NCBI RefSeq assembly: GCF_000381085.1
Contig: NZ_KB905899.1
Coordinates: 806,001-870,000 of the forward strand
Length of the DNA stretch: 64,000 nt
Origin: Thiomicrorhabdus arctica DSM 13458
GTDB taxonomy: Bacteria > Pseudomonadota > Gammaproteobacteria > Thiomicrospirales > Thiomicrospiraceae
Reading direction: 5' to 3'
The notes beneath the pieces are model-generated. The model was given only the letters and a program-made list of their open reading frames with translations. It ran no database searches and was not told the DNA's origin. A program made the translations under genes and the position numbers. Below are positions 39,103 to 48,358 of this stretch, one piece after another. Position 1 is the stretch's first letter. Each line of letters starts with the position of its first letter.

Positions 39103-39114
39103 ACCAGGCCTGGT
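39103..39114. repeat. CCAGGCCTGG palindrome (intergenic)
   Basis: 12-bp palindrome ACCAGGCCTGGT in the promoter region of the DUF938 gene, about 55 bp before its start. Confidence 0.85.
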
Positions 39115-39166
39115 AACTTATTCAAACACATTAAATTTACGCTTTAGACGAATATAAAGACACATT

Positions 39167-39769
39167 ATGAACCTAATGAAACCTTTTTCAGAATCCACTG
39201 AACAGAACAAGCAAGTCATACTTGCCATCATCCAACCACTTTTCTCGAAGCTTAAGCGTGTTTTAGAAATCGCCAGTGGTACAGGCCAACATGCTGTTTA
39301 CTTTTCACAGGTTATGCCACACTTGGATTGGCAACCTTCGGATTTGGAAAATGCCCTTCCTGGCATACAGAGTTGGGTGAATGAAAGCGGCCTTAAAAAT
39401 CTGAATCCACCCATTGCACTTGATGTCTCTTCTCCAAATTGGCCTCAACAAACCTTTGATGCCATTTTCAGCGCCAACAGTTTGCATATTATGAGCCAAC
39501 AGCACGTTAAGGACTTCTTCTCTAATGTGGGCCGGGTATTGGATATAAACGGGCTTATCGCCGTTTATGGTCCCTTTAATGAGCACGGCCAATTTACCAG
39601 TGAAAGTAACCAACACTTCGATGCTTGGTTGAAATCTTGCAACCCTGACAGTGGCATCAAAGCGTTTGAGTGGTGTAATGAGCTTGCACAAAAAGCAGGA
39701 TTCAAATTGATTGAGGATCATCCAATGCCACAAAACAATCGAATTCTAGTCTGGCAGAAAATGGCTTAA
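39167..39769 (+). CDS. DUF938 SAM-dependent methyltransferase-like protein
   Basis: 200 residues. Rossmann-type methyltransferase fold with the SAM motif VLEIASGTGQHAVYFS near residues 32-47 and the acidic WQPSDLE after strand 2; FSANSLHIMS marks motif IV. The substrate is unknown. Start is ATG 39167, with ATG 39176 as an alternative (MKPFSEST, closer to the usual family start). Six nt separate it from trmO, so the two form an operon. Confidence 0.88.
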   Translation: MNLMKPFSESTEQNKQVILAIIQPLFSKLKRVLEIASGTGQHAVYFSQVMPHLDWQPSDLENALPGIQSWVNESGLKNLNPPIALDVSSPNWPQQTFDAIFSANSLHIMSQQHVKDFFSNVGRVLDINGLIAVYGPFNEHGQFTSESNQHFDAWLKSCNPDSGIKAFEWCNELAQKAGFKLIEDHPMPQNNRILVWQKMA

Positions 39770-39774
39770 ACACG

Positions 39775-40497
39775 ATGAACTCAAATCAACTCTGTCTGCA
39801 TACCATCGGCACCGTCCACAGTCCTTTTAAAGAAAAATTTGGTGTCCCTCGGCAACCTGGCCTGGTCGAAGGCAATATTGGTCGAATTGAATTATTGGCT
39901 CCCTGGAATAGAGAAGAGTCTCTGCAAGGCTTAGAAGGTTTTACTCATCTGTGGGTCATCTTTATTTTTCACCGGTCCATAAAACCTGATGCTGTCTGGC
40001 GACCAACGGTACGTCCTCCCAGAGAAGGTACAAAACGCCAGGGTGTTTTTGCCACCCGCTCACCTTACCGACCCAATCCGATTGGTCTTTCCGTATTGAA
40101 ATATCACGATTGGATCAAGGAAAACGGCAAGCTCTATTTGAATGTTTCAGATTTAGATTTGATTGATGGCACACCGGTTATCGACATCAAACCTTACCTT
40201 CCTTATGCCGATAATATCTCAAATGCAACAGGAGGTTTTGCACATCAGGCACCAAAGGCAGCCGATGTGGCCGTTATTTTTACTGATAAAGCGTTAGACC
40301 AAATAAAACGGCTTAATAAAAAATATCCACAGCTTCAAGTCTTAATTGAAACCACATTAAAGCATAACCCACGTCCTGCATATTTTGGCAGTATTGATAA
40401 ACGCAAAACGTTTGGCATTAAGCTGTATGAGTTTAATGTCAAATGGCAATTTGAAAACAGTTCCATCACCGTCTTATTACTTGAACCAATACCTTAG
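39775..40497 (+). CDS. trmO: tRNA (t6A37) N6-methyltransferase TrmO (TsaA)
   Basis: 240 residues. Adds a methyl group to t6A37 of tRNA-Thr(GGU) using SAM (known for E. coli TrmO). The N-terminal TsaA domain starts IGTVHSPFKEKFGVPRQPG and contains GFTHLWVIFIFH, FATRSPYRPNPIGLSVL and DGTPVIDIKPYLPYAD, all strongly conserved. A degenerate copy of the window's palindrome (39855-39866, one mismatch) codes PGLV in the first motif. Downstream partner of the DUF938 methyltransferase. Confidence 0.94.
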   Translation: MNSNQLCLHTIGTVHSPFKEKFGVPRQPGLVEGNIGRIELLAPWNREESLQGLEGFTHLWVIFIFHRSIKPDAVWRPTVRPPREGTKRQGVFATRSPYRPNPIGLSVLKYHDWIKENGKLYLNVSDLDLIDGTPVIDIKPYLPYADNISNATGGFAHQAPKAADVAVIFTDKALDQIKRLNKKYPQLQVLIETTLKHNPRPAYFGSIDKRKTFGIKLYEFNVKWQFENSSITVLLLEPIP

Positions 40498-40785
40498 GAC
40501 TTGGCCTTAAAGACCCTCATTAAATACAACAAGGTATGAGCGTTAGACGCGCCCCTCAAAAACCGACACGATGTTATTTACTCCAATAGATAAATAACGG
40601 GTTAAATAACATTTTTTCGCGATAAAAATGGCTACTTTGCAGGGGTTTGTTAACGTTTTATGACCATTTTATTAAGCTTTTAATAAAACCTATACCTTCC
40701 CAAATAAAATATCAATAAAACAGGTCATATCGGACTGGTATTTAGATATAATCAGCTCATTCATTTTAAACAAGCCTCATAAAAC

Positions 40786-41991
40786 ATGCCTAGAAACCAG
40801 CTCAATGCGAGTCGCATTCTCTATTTGTCACAAATGACATTCACCTCTGTCCTTGCTCAGATTGTATTTGCTTTATTACTCTCCACGCTTCTTATCCTTT
40901 CTGGGATAGAAGAGAACTTAGTATTCACCTGGCTCACGATCGTTTACGTTATTCTAGGCTTTCGCTACTATACCGCAAGACAAACCATCAAACAGGAGCG
41001 ATTGTCTCTTAAACCTGATGGCGTTTTGACGATGACCCAAATACGCAGCCAGGCGATTATCCTTTTTGCCTTAAGCATCGCTTGGTCACTTTCCTTTATT
41101 TTTTTATTCATGGTCGAGATTCCAGAGCATCAGTCAGGTTATCATATGATTGCCGCCATTTTTACAGTGGGTTTAATTGCGGGCGGTGTCACCTCCCTGG
41201 GTACGGTTCGTCTTGTTCTATTTTCCTTTGCTATACCTATGACGTTGACCGTGGCCTACTTATTTTTCGCGCAAGGTGACCTATTCCATATCATGTCCGC
41301 CACTGCGACGATTGCAGGTATTTCATTTCTGTTGATTTTCAGTACCTTCTTTAGCAAACAATTTGATAAGAGCATCTTACAAACACAAGAAATTAAAGAC
41401 ACTGAATTGGAAATTATTACCCGTTTAGCGAAAGCATCTGAATTTAGAGATGAGGAGACGGGAAATCACATTCTTAGAATGAGTTATAACTGTTACTTGC
41501 TGTCAATGGCGTGCGGTTTTGATAAAGAGCGCGCCGAGCTCATGCTGTATGCAAGTTCGTTACATGATGTCGGAAAAATAGGCATTTCTGATACCGTTCT
41601 GCTTAAACCCGGCAAGTTCACGGCCGAAGAAAGACTCATTATGAACAAACACCCACTGATTGGGGCGAATATCTTGGGTAACTCTAAATCTGCTCTCATC
41701 AAGCTCGCCAGAACCATTGCTTTATACCATCATGAGAAAGTCGATGGCACAGGTTATCCGCATGGTCTAATAGGCGACAAAATTCCTATTGAAGCACGTA
41801 TTGCGGCCATCTGTGATGTCTATGATGCTTTGACCTCCGTACGCCCCTATAAAGAGGCCTGGACGAATGAACAGGCACTTACATTCATCATTGATAATGC
41901 AGGTAGCCATTTTGATGCAGAACTCGTGCAAAATTTTCAAAACATTTACCCGCAAATACTCGAATACGCACAAACCTACTCTGACTGTTAA
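40786..41991 (+). CDS. HD-GYP domain cyclic-di-GMP phosphodiesterase, membrane-bound
   Basis: 401 residues. Six or so hydrophobic segments occupy residues 20-205, without a recognisable periplasmic sensor. The HD-GYP domain follows (about 210-395): ASSLHDVGKIG (HD), then NKHPLIG, ALYHHEKVDGTGYPHGL with the GYP signature, and AICDVYDALTS. All metal-binding positions look intact, so an active phosphodiesterase is likely. It ends at the same bidirectional terminator as the cyanase gene. Confidence 0.92.
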   Translation: MPRNQLNASRILYLSQMTFTSVLAQIVFALLLSTLLILSGIEENLVFTWLTIVYVILGFRYYTARQTIKQERLSLKPDGVLTMTQIRSQAIILFALSIAWSLSFIFLFMVEIPEHQSGYHMIAAIFTVGLIAGGVTSLGTVRLVLFSFAIPMTLTVAYLFFAQGDLFHIMSATATIAGISFLLIFSTFFSKQFDKSILQTQEIKDTELEIITRLAKASEFRDEETGNHILRMSYNCYLLSMACGFDKERAELMLYASSLHDVGKIGISDTVLLKPGKFTAEERLIMNKHPLIGANILGNSKSALIKLARTIALYHHEKVDGTGYPHGLIGDKIPIEARIAAICDVYDALTSVRPYKEAWTNEQALTFIIDNAGSHFDAELVQNFQNIYPQILEYAQTYSDC

Positions 41992-42003
41992 CCTATCTTT
42001 CTC

Positions 42004-42017
42004 GACCAGGCCCGGTC
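42004..42017. repeat. degenerate copy of the CCAGGCCTGG palindrome
   Basis: GACCAGGCCCGGTC, one base away from the perfect 14-mer, just before the HD-GYP / cynS terminator. Confidence 0.6.
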
Positions 42018-42044
42018 ATTATTTCAAACATTAATTTCTAAATT

Positions 42045-42070
42045 AAAAAACCGCTAAGAAGCGGTTTTTT
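42045..42070. terminator. bidirectional terminator (HD-GYP / cynS)
   Basis: Six A, CCGC/GCGG stem with TAAGAA loop, six T. Confidence 0.8.
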
Positions 42071-42092
42071 AAGACATTGGCTGAGACTTAAC

Positions 42093-42536
42093 TTACCAAG
42101 ACTTATAGCCTAAAAACTTACCATTCATGGTCACGACTACGCGATCACCTGCTGGATTTTCTTCCTTTTCGATGTGCATTGAAAAATCGATTGCACTCAT
42201 AATGCCGTCTCCAAACTTTTCGTGAATCAACTCCTTCATCGTCGGGCCGTAAACGCCAACGATTTCATATAAGCGATAAATAAGCGGATCGGTTGGCACC
42301 GCCTTTTCCCAAGTTTTATGCGGAAACATCTGCAATGCGGTAGAGACATCTGCCTCTAGCCCTAAAAAATCACAAAGTGCTTCAGCAGCTTGTGGATTTA
42401 AACTGTTCATACCCAAGCAAGCTGAGGTGGTATAAACCTCGCTTAATCCTGTCGCGGTGGCAATTTCACTCCAGCTCACTTGCTTGTGAGCTTTCGCTAG
42501 AATAATAGTTTCTGTCATTTCAATTTTAGTCATCAT
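42093..42536 (-). CDS. cynS: cyanate hydratase (cyanase)
   Basis: Decomposes cyanate with bicarbonate to ammonia and CO2. 147 residues; the N-terminal POU-like helical domain (1-85) precedes the catalytic domain. The catalytic triad is visible as R88 and E91 in LIYRLYEIVGVYG and S114 in GIMSAIDF. GGAGAG before the ATG. It is the last gene downstream of an FNT channel gene and a PP2C-kinase gene on the same strand (157 bp from the latter). The reaction yields both nitrogen and CO2, useful to an autotroph. No cynR or cynABD lies nearby. Confidence 0.95.
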   Translation of the reverse strand: MMTKIEMTETIILAKAHKQVSWSEIATATGLSEVYTTSACLGMNSLNPQAAEALCDFLGLEADVSTALQMFPHKTWEKAVPTDPLIYRLYEIVGVYGPTMKELIHEKFGDGIMSAIDFSMHIEKEENPAGDRVVVTMNGKFLGYKSW

Positions 42537-42693
42537 GTCATTCTCTCCTTAATGGATTACAAGGTATTAAAAGTTTTACCAATTTGGTGGTTTTATTGAC
42601 TGAATATGCTTAATGTTGTTCACGGCTAAAGCATCATTTATCAAGGTCTCATATTTATTTAACTTACTCCTCTGTTTACTTTATGCGGGACGA

Positions 42694-44415
42694 TTACTTC
42701 ATTAATAAAAAAATAATTATTAACAGTAAGCCGAACGAAATTCCTTTCCAAAACAACAGTGGATTACGTTCAATTAAAGGCGGTTGTGTTTTATTTAAAA
42801 AAGCACTGCTAGGCCGACGTAAATCTTGAATAAATTCAGAAATCTCAGCATAACGTTTCGTCGGCATAGGCTGAACTGCTTTTTTGATGGCATCATCCAT
42901 CCATGCAGGAATGGATTTATCATCATCCAATACCGTTTGATAACGTAGGTTTCTTTGGGCTGATTTTGTGGTTGCTCTTGCCACGAGAGTTCCGTAAGGC
43001 AATTTGCCAGACAACATTTGATAAGTGATGACCCCCAAAGAAAACAGGTCGGATTGCGTTGTGCCCGCTTCCCCTAGAAAATATTCAGGGGCTGTAAATT
43101 GTGCGGTGCCTAAGTTATCCTGACGATGAAGAGGGGTATTTATCTCCATTAAACCTGCCACTCGGGCAGCACCAAAATCGATAATTTTGACCGTACCATT
43201 TTGGTCAATCATAATGTTATTGGGGCGTAAATCCTGATGTAACATCTCTTGTCGATGAAAAGCTCGTAAGCCTTTTGCCAATTGCTCAACAATTCCACGT
43301 ACGGTTTCAACACTCGGTGCCGGATGATCAACCATCCATTGCGCCAAGGTTTGGCCGTCAATGTATTCTGTCACGATATATAAATAATTACGTTTTCTGG
43401 TCTGTAAGCAAGGCTTTAAGACGTTTTCATGATGAATACGCCTTGCAATCCACTCTTCCATTAAAAATCGCTCTAGATAAGCGGTGTCATCGCGTAAATC
43501 AACCGACGGCGTTTTAATAATCACCTGGGTATTGGTTTCGTGGTCTCGAGCCAAATAAACATGACTGCGACTGGAGATATGCACTTCTCGAAGAATTTCA
43601 TAGCCATCAAATTCCATTCTGGCACTCAGTTTGGCCGCAAATGGCAAGATGGTCAGCCGTTGATGAATTTCATTTTCATCGAAACTTGGCAGCTGCTCTA
43701 TCTTAACAATTTGTAGCGTTAAATTATCATCGCTACCCTTTTGATAAGCTTCATCCAAAATCAATTCAGCTGCAAGATCCAAATCCTCAAGATTTCCATG
43801 AATGGTTTCCAACATAAATTTATCAGTGACAAACTCATAAATACCATCAGTGGTCAGTAAAAAAATATCCCCCTGCTCTAAAGGAAGTTTTTGATAATCT
43901 ATTTCCAGCTGCTCATTCACCCCCAAGGCACGACTCAGATAGCTTTTTTCTTTCGACACCCACATTCTATGATCTTCTGTGAGTTGTTCTAGCTGATGAC
44001 CTTGCAAGCGATAGACACGACTGTCTCCTGCATGAAAAATATACGCTGTAGTAGATTTAAAAATTAGGGCACTAAACGTGCAGACATAGCCTTTATCTTT
44101 ATCGTAACGATACTGACTTTTTCGGGTTTGGTTGTATAACCAGGAGTTGGTGGCGAACAACACACTTTGCGCAGCTCTTTTGACAGACCAAGACTCCGAG
44201 GTACAATAATAGTCTTCTAAAAAGCCTTTCACCGCGGTCTCACTGGCAACTTGGCTCACCTGACTGCTACTAATACCATCGGCCAAAGCGACAACAATGC
44301 CTTTTGAACTGAGTAAGGGATCTTCAGGAATATAAATCCCATGAAAATCCTGATTCAGTACTTTACGGCCTTTGTCAGATTTCTGTCCAATGGAAACTGT
44401 TAATTTATTTGCCAT
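42694..44415 (-). CDS. bifunctional PP2C phosphatase / Ser-Thr protein kinase with C-terminal membrane anchor
   Basis: 573 residues. The PP2C domain (about 1-245) has ALADGISSS, FHAGDSRVYRL, LLTTDGIYEFV and SDDNLTLQIV with the metal-binding Asp residues. The kinase domain (about 270-535) has VIIK as the Lys strand, HQDLRPNNIMI as catalytic loop (HxD...N), and KIIDFGAARV. The glycine-rich loop is poor (EVHISSRSHVYLA, no GxG), so nucleotide binding may be altered. A single hydrophobic helix ends the protein (about 552-572). Such fusions often sit in nitrate/nitrite assimilation operons. Here it is 73 bp downstream of an FNT gene and upstream of cynS. Confidence 0.92.
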   Translation of the reverse strand: MANKLTVSIGQKSDKGRKVLNQDFHGIYIPEDPLLSSKGIVVALADGISSSQVSQVASETAVKGFLEDYYCTSESWSVKRAAQSVLFATNSWLYNQTRKSQYRYDKDKGYVCTFSALIFKSTTAYIFHAGDSRVYRLQGHQLEQLTEDHRMWVSKEKSYLSRALGVNEQLEIDYQKLPLEQGDIFLLTTDGIYEFVTDKFMLETIHGNLEDLDLAAELILDEAYQKGSDDNLTLQIVKIEQLPSFDENEIHQRLTILPFAAKLSARMEFDGYEILREVHISSRSHVYLARDHETNTQVIIKTPSVDLRDDTAYLERFLMEEWIARRIHHENVLKPCLQTRKRNYLYIVTEYIDGQTLAQWMVDHPAPSVETVRGIVEQLAKGLRAFHRQEMLHQDLRPNNIMIDQNGTVKIIDFGAARVAGLMEINTPLHRQDNLGTAQFTAPEYFLGEAGTTQSDLFSLGVITYQMLSGKLPYGTLVARATTKSAQRNLRYQTVLDDDKSIPAWMDDAIKKAVQPMPTKRYAEISEFIQDLRRPSSAFLNKTQPPLIERNPLLFWKGISFGLLLIIIFLLMK

Positions 44416-44488
44416 ATTAATTCCAATAAAAAAGTCCCTGTACCGAATAGTACAGAGACTCTATTGACCAAACAAAAGCTCTTAAAAA

Positions 44489-45304
44489 CTATGCGTTTTT
44501 AGCACGCTCAGCACTCGTTTTAACATGAGTATAGTATAAAGGCAGACCTACAAATAAGAAGCCACCGACTAAGTTCCCTAATGCCGTAGGTAGTTCATTC
44601 CAAAGAAGGTAGTCAGATACGGCAAAGTCGCCGCCCATAATCATAGAGAAAGGGAATAAGAACATATTAACGATTGAGTGCTCAAAACCCATGAAGAAGA
44701 ACAACATGACTGGCATCCACATCGCCACAATCTTACCGGTAGTTGAAGAAGAAACCATCGCACCCACAACTCCCATGGCCACCATCCAGTTACACAGCAT
44801 GCCGCGGATAAAAACGGTCAACCAACCTTCCAAACCATGTGCTTGATAACCTAACGTCCGGGCTTCACCAATACTTGCCACCTTGGCACCAAGTGCTCCA
44901 GGATCAATGCTGTAGCCGTAGGTCAAGACAAACGACATCATAAATGCAACGGTCAATGCGCCCATTAGGTTACCCAAGAACACTAACCCCCAATTACGCA
45001 ATAACCCTGGAAAGGTCACGCCAGGTCTTTTATCCAAAAGGGCTAAAGGCACCAACATAAACACACCCGTTAACAGGTCAAATTTCATTAAATACAGCAT
45101 TATGAATCCGACAGGAAAAAGCAGAGCTCCAATTAATGGTGAACCCGTTTTAAAAGCAACAGTGATTGCAAACATGGCAGCGAGTCCTAAAATGGCACCT
45201 GCCATAATAGCTCTAATCAAGGTATCTTTCGTGGACATAAAAATCTTAGATTCACCCGAATCCACCATTTTGGTCACAAACTCACTGGGTTCTAAATAGG
45301 ACAT
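44489..45304 (-). CDS. formate/nitrite transporter (FNT) family channel
   Basis: 271 residues, six membrane helices. FNT features: AGAILGLAAMFAI, the KFDLLTGVFMLVPLA loop, GNLMGALTVAF, the second NWMVAMGVVGAMVSSSTTGK re-entrant part, and the central His in FMGFEHSIVNMF. The family moves small monovalent anions (formate, nitrite, hydrosulfide). Because cynS is in the same cluster, cyanate, nitrite or bicarbonate are candidate substrates, but this is inference. AGAGGT before ATG. First gene of the FNT-kinase-cynS run. Confidence 0.92.
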   Translation of the reverse strand: MSYLEPSEFVTKMVDSGESKIFMSTKDTLIRAIMAGAILGLAAMFAITVAFKTGSPLIGALLFPVGFIMLYLMKFDLLTGVFMLVPLALLDKRPGVTFPGLLRNWGLVFLGNLMGALTVAFMMSFVLTYGYSIDPGALGAKVASIGEARTLGYQAHGLEGWLTVFIRGMLCNWMVAMGVVGAMVSSSTTGKIVAMWMPVMLFFFMGFEHSIVNMFLFPFSMIMGGDFAVSDYLLWNELPTALGNLVGGFLFVGLPLYYTHVKTSAERAKNA

Positions 45305-45846
45305 ATTGTTTACCTCTCATTTCTATCTATTAATGCATTGAATGTTACTGACGCTCGATTAAGACTTGATGCGACTAAATCTTGCTCATTTATTCTCTAT
45401 TCATGAATTTAAAGTGTCGCGTTGTGTATAGACGTTTTTTAAAACAAAGGATTCGGTAAAAGCAAACATGTGCCAACATATCTGAAAACTCTGGTTAAAG
45501 TCCGTTTTTGAACGCATCACTTTAAACTAATTAAAGAGCATAAAGAAATAAACGCTCCAACAAATTTAAGTTATTAATAATCATAAGGATAGATTTAAAC
45601 ACCCCACTTTCACAGGATCTTTAATGAGAAGTTACGCACCAATAAATGACATTGTCGCACCAAATTCTTTACGTGAATTTACAGGTACAAATAAACTAAG
45701 TAACCCTAGTTCACAATGAACAGACATTGGACTACTTACATAGAATGCATCCTATAAACGATGCTTTAACGTCTGCAATGTAATGAGGCATTACTTTGAT
45801 GCTAGCGAATGAATAAGGTGGATATGGAGATGATAATGGCCAACGT
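45305..45846. other. intergenic region upstream of FNT gene
   Basis: 542 bp. No convincing coding frame on either strand, no strong hairpin. It should contain the promoter of the FNT-kinase-cynS cluster (minus strand) and the 3' flank of the LpxR-like gene. AT-rich with scattered short repeats only; I see nothing specific. Confidence 0.4.
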
Positions 45847-46812
45847 TTAAAAAGACCAACTCACCGTCAAGGAAGCGAAGCTAAACACTTTTTCTGGCTG
45901 CCCTTTATAAACATTCCCAATGGCATTGCCACTTACAGTTACTGCAATATCCTTATAAGATAGCCCCACTCCATACTGCAGCATCGGCACCCAGCGATAA
46001 CGTTCAAAATAAACTTGATCATGGCTCAATACTCTGCCATCTAATAAAGCACTGTAAACCAAATTACTTAAACCAATATTTCCAAAATAAAAATAGCCAA
46101 AGCCCTTAGCGCTAGGTTGAACATGATTAATTTTGTTATACATGATTACAGGACGACTATTCACTGTACGGATCATACCTAAACCGGCATAGACCTCAGT
46201 AGCAGGACTTCCAAGCTTCACCCATGTTGTCTGATAAAACTGCCAATCATCCACTAAAAACAAATCGGTGTTTACATCCAAGCCAATCTGGATCGTGGCT
46301 TGATTCGGTAATTCGTAAAGAGCATCTTCAACAGGGTCATTCCCTATCAACTGATGCAGTTCATTTTGCATCGGCTTTCCAGGGCTATCAGGACCTAACC
46401 ATCCAAAAACAAACTCGACTCCAATTGACTGCCCTTTTCTTTTATAAAAACGTCGCAAATCAATATGCGTCCAAGTTTCATTTAAGATCGGTGTAATTTT
46501 ATTGGCTCGATTCAATTTGGTCAGTGTAAAAGCCTCCACAGACACTTCAGCTTGGTCAAATAATAAAGTCATGCCTAAGTCATTGATCAAAGACTGCATA
46601 GGAGAGACTAAAAAATTATTAATGCCCAAAAAATCATCAGTGAATTTAAACTTAAAGCCTCCGGTATATCCTCTATCCGTTCCAAAAATAACATCATTAT
46701 CGACATGTACTGTCAAAACGCTCTCAGCCTGCGCTGGCTGAATCAATGCCAGCAAGGCAAAACTAACCACTCGTGCAGAAAAAAAACCGTATTTTTGCAT
46801 GACATACCCCAT
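45847..46812 (-). CDS. LpxR-like outer membrane protein (DUF2219)
   Basis: 321 residues with a signal peptide (cleavage after AQAES region, about residue 30). The mature start VLTVHVDNDVIFGTDRGYTGGFKFKF resembles the DUF2219/LpxR lipid A 3'-O-deacylase opening, in which Asn-Asp are catalytic. The rest has alternating aromatic strands, a Ser-Phe C-terminus (LTVSWSF) typical of barrel proteins recognised by BAM. The later catalytic His/Glu region is less obvious, so the enzymatic role is uncertain. Confidence 0.65.
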   Translation of the reverse strand: MGYVMQKYGFFSARVVSFALLALIQPAQAESVLTVHVDNDVIFGTDRGYTGGFKFKFTDDFLGINNFLVSPMQSLINDLGMTLLFDQAEVSVEAFTLTKLNRANKITPILNETWTHIDLRRFYKRKGQSIGVEFVFGWLGPDSPGKPMQNELHQLIGNDPVEDALYELPNQATIQIGLDVNTDLFLVDDWQFYQTTWVKLGSPATEVYAGLGMIRTVNSRPVIMYNKINHVQPSAKGFGYFYFGNIGLSNLVYSALLDGRVLSHDQVYFERYRWVPMLQYGVGLSYKDIAVTVSGNAIGNVYKGQPEKVFSFASLTVSWSF

Positions 46813-47092
46813 CGAAAGAACCTACCCCATTAACGATCGAAGTCTATCAGCTTAATACAACTCAAACCAATCGTCACAAACATTCTCAAACCAGGCTTGA
46901 CGAGCCTTTTCAGACACCTGATGGTTTTAACTTCTATATTTGCGTTTACCGCAACAGTGTTTTCTACTAGGACAACTATATCTCGATGGAGAGTGCGTGT
47001 TAATATTGACCGAAGTTAGAATACGTACAAGACCGCATTTCCATAAAATCAACCTTAAAAACCGACAACCTTAATTCATGTTAGGAGATATT

Positions 47093-48172
47093 ATGACAAA
47101 CCCTTATCCGCACCTCTTTTCTCCCCTTAAGCTCGGGGCCATTCAACTGCCTAACCGTATAATCATGGCACCTTTAACGCGTGCTAGAAGCGAAGAGGAC
47201 CATATCCCGACCGATTTAATGGTCGAATATTATGCTCAACACGCCAGTGGAGGTTTGATCATTGCCGAAGCCACCATGGCGATGGAAGGTTGCAGTGCCT
47301 TCTGGAAAGAGCCTGGCATCTATTCAAATGAACAAATTGCAGGTTGGAAAAAAATCACCGATGCCGTACATGCAAAAGGTGGGCGCATTGTTCTACAAAT
47401 CTGGCATGGAGGGCGTGCCTGTCATCCTGTGCTTAACAACGGCCAAGTACCCGTCTCAGCCAGCGCCATTGCCATTGATGACAAGGTGCATACACCAGAA
47501 GGAGAGCTGCCCTACACCGTACCACATGCGTTAACCATAGAAGAAATTCCTGCGATTATCGAAGGTTTTAGACAAGCGGCAATTAATGCCAAAACAGCGG
47601 GCTTCGATGGCATAGAAGTCCACGGTGCCAATGGCTATTTATTAGATCAATTTCTACGCGATGGCAGTAACAAACGCACCGACAACTATGGTGGTTCCAT
47701 TGAGAATCGGGCACGGTTATTATTAAAAGTGCTTGCTGCGGTATCAGAAGTTTGGGGGAGTAATCGAGTCGGCCTACGCTTATCGCCTTTAAATAGCTTT
47801 AATAGCATGCTCGACAGCGACCCCGTCGCTTTAACAAAATGGTTGAGTGAAAAGCTGAATGAATTTAATTTAGCTTACCTACACATAATGCGTAGCGACT
47901 TTTTTGGTATTCAAAAAGAGGACGTTCTTTCGGTTGCAGAACAATTTTACCAAGGAAATATTATTGGAAATATGGGCTACGATGCTGCAGAAGCTGAAGC
48001 CGCGATTGCCAAAGGTGATTTAGAAGCCGTTGCTTTTGGTGTCAGCTATTTGGCAAACCCAGATTTACCTGAACGCCTCAAAGCCGGCGCTGAACTCAAC
48101 CAACCTAATCCAGATACCTTCTATACAGCGGGTCCAGAAGGTTACACAGACTACCCTTTCATGCAGAATTAA
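47093..48172 (+). CDS. Old Yellow Enzyme family alkene reductase (NemA-like)
   Basis: FMN- and NADPH-dependent reductase of activated C=C bonds or nitro compounds. 359 residues from ATG 47093, with AGGAG 7 nt upstream; an ATG five codons earlier is less likely. Family motifs: LFSPLKLGAIQLPNRIIMAPLTRAR, LQIWHGGR, the active-site pair in EVHGANGYLLDQFL, RTDNYGGSIENR and VGLRLSP. The usual LGxVDYxxxGRxxIANPDL end is represented by VAFGVSYLANPDL. Monocistronic, ends at an intrinsic terminator. Confidence 0.93.
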   Translation: MTNPYPHLFSPLKLGAIQLPNRIIMAPLTRARSEEDHIPTDLMVEYYAQHASGGLIIAEATMAMEGCSAFWKEPGIYSNEQIAGWKKITDAVHAKGGRIVLQIWHGGRACHPVLNNGQVPVSASAIAIDDKVHTPEGELPYTVPHALTIEEIPAIIEGFRQAAINAKTAGFDGIEVHGANGYLLDQFLRDGSNKRTDNYGGSIENRARLLLKVLAAVSEVWGSNRVGLRLSPLNSFNSMLDSDPVALTKWLSEKLNEFNLAYLHIMRSDFFGIQKEDVLSVAEQFYQGNIIGNMGYDAAEAEAAIAKGDLEAVAFGVSYLANPDLPERLKAGAELNQPNPDTFYTAGPEGYTDYPFMQN

Positions 48173-48201
48173 GATTCCAAGATCTTGAGAAAATAGTTAA
48201 T

Positions 48202-48229
48202 AAAAAAACCCGCATAAAGCGGGTTTTTT
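48202..48229 (+). terminator. terminator after alkene reductase
   Basis: Seven A, CCCGC/GCGGG stem with ATAAA loop, six T. Confidence 0.88.
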
Positions 48230-48259
48230 ACTGGATTAGATTTTTAGTGGTTAAAACTT

Positions 48260-48271
48260 ACCAGGCCTGGT
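48260..48271. repeat. CCAGGCCTGG palindrome (intergenic)
   Basis: 12-bp palindrome ACCAGGCCTGGT, 30 bp after the alkene reductase terminator. Last exact copy toward the right of the window. Confidence 0.85.
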
Positions 48272-48358
48272 CATCTTGTTTTTAATTAAAAATTAACATG
48301 CCAGACAACCTTCACAACCAAATATTGATGGTTAATTTTCTCGTGAGTAACTATTGAG

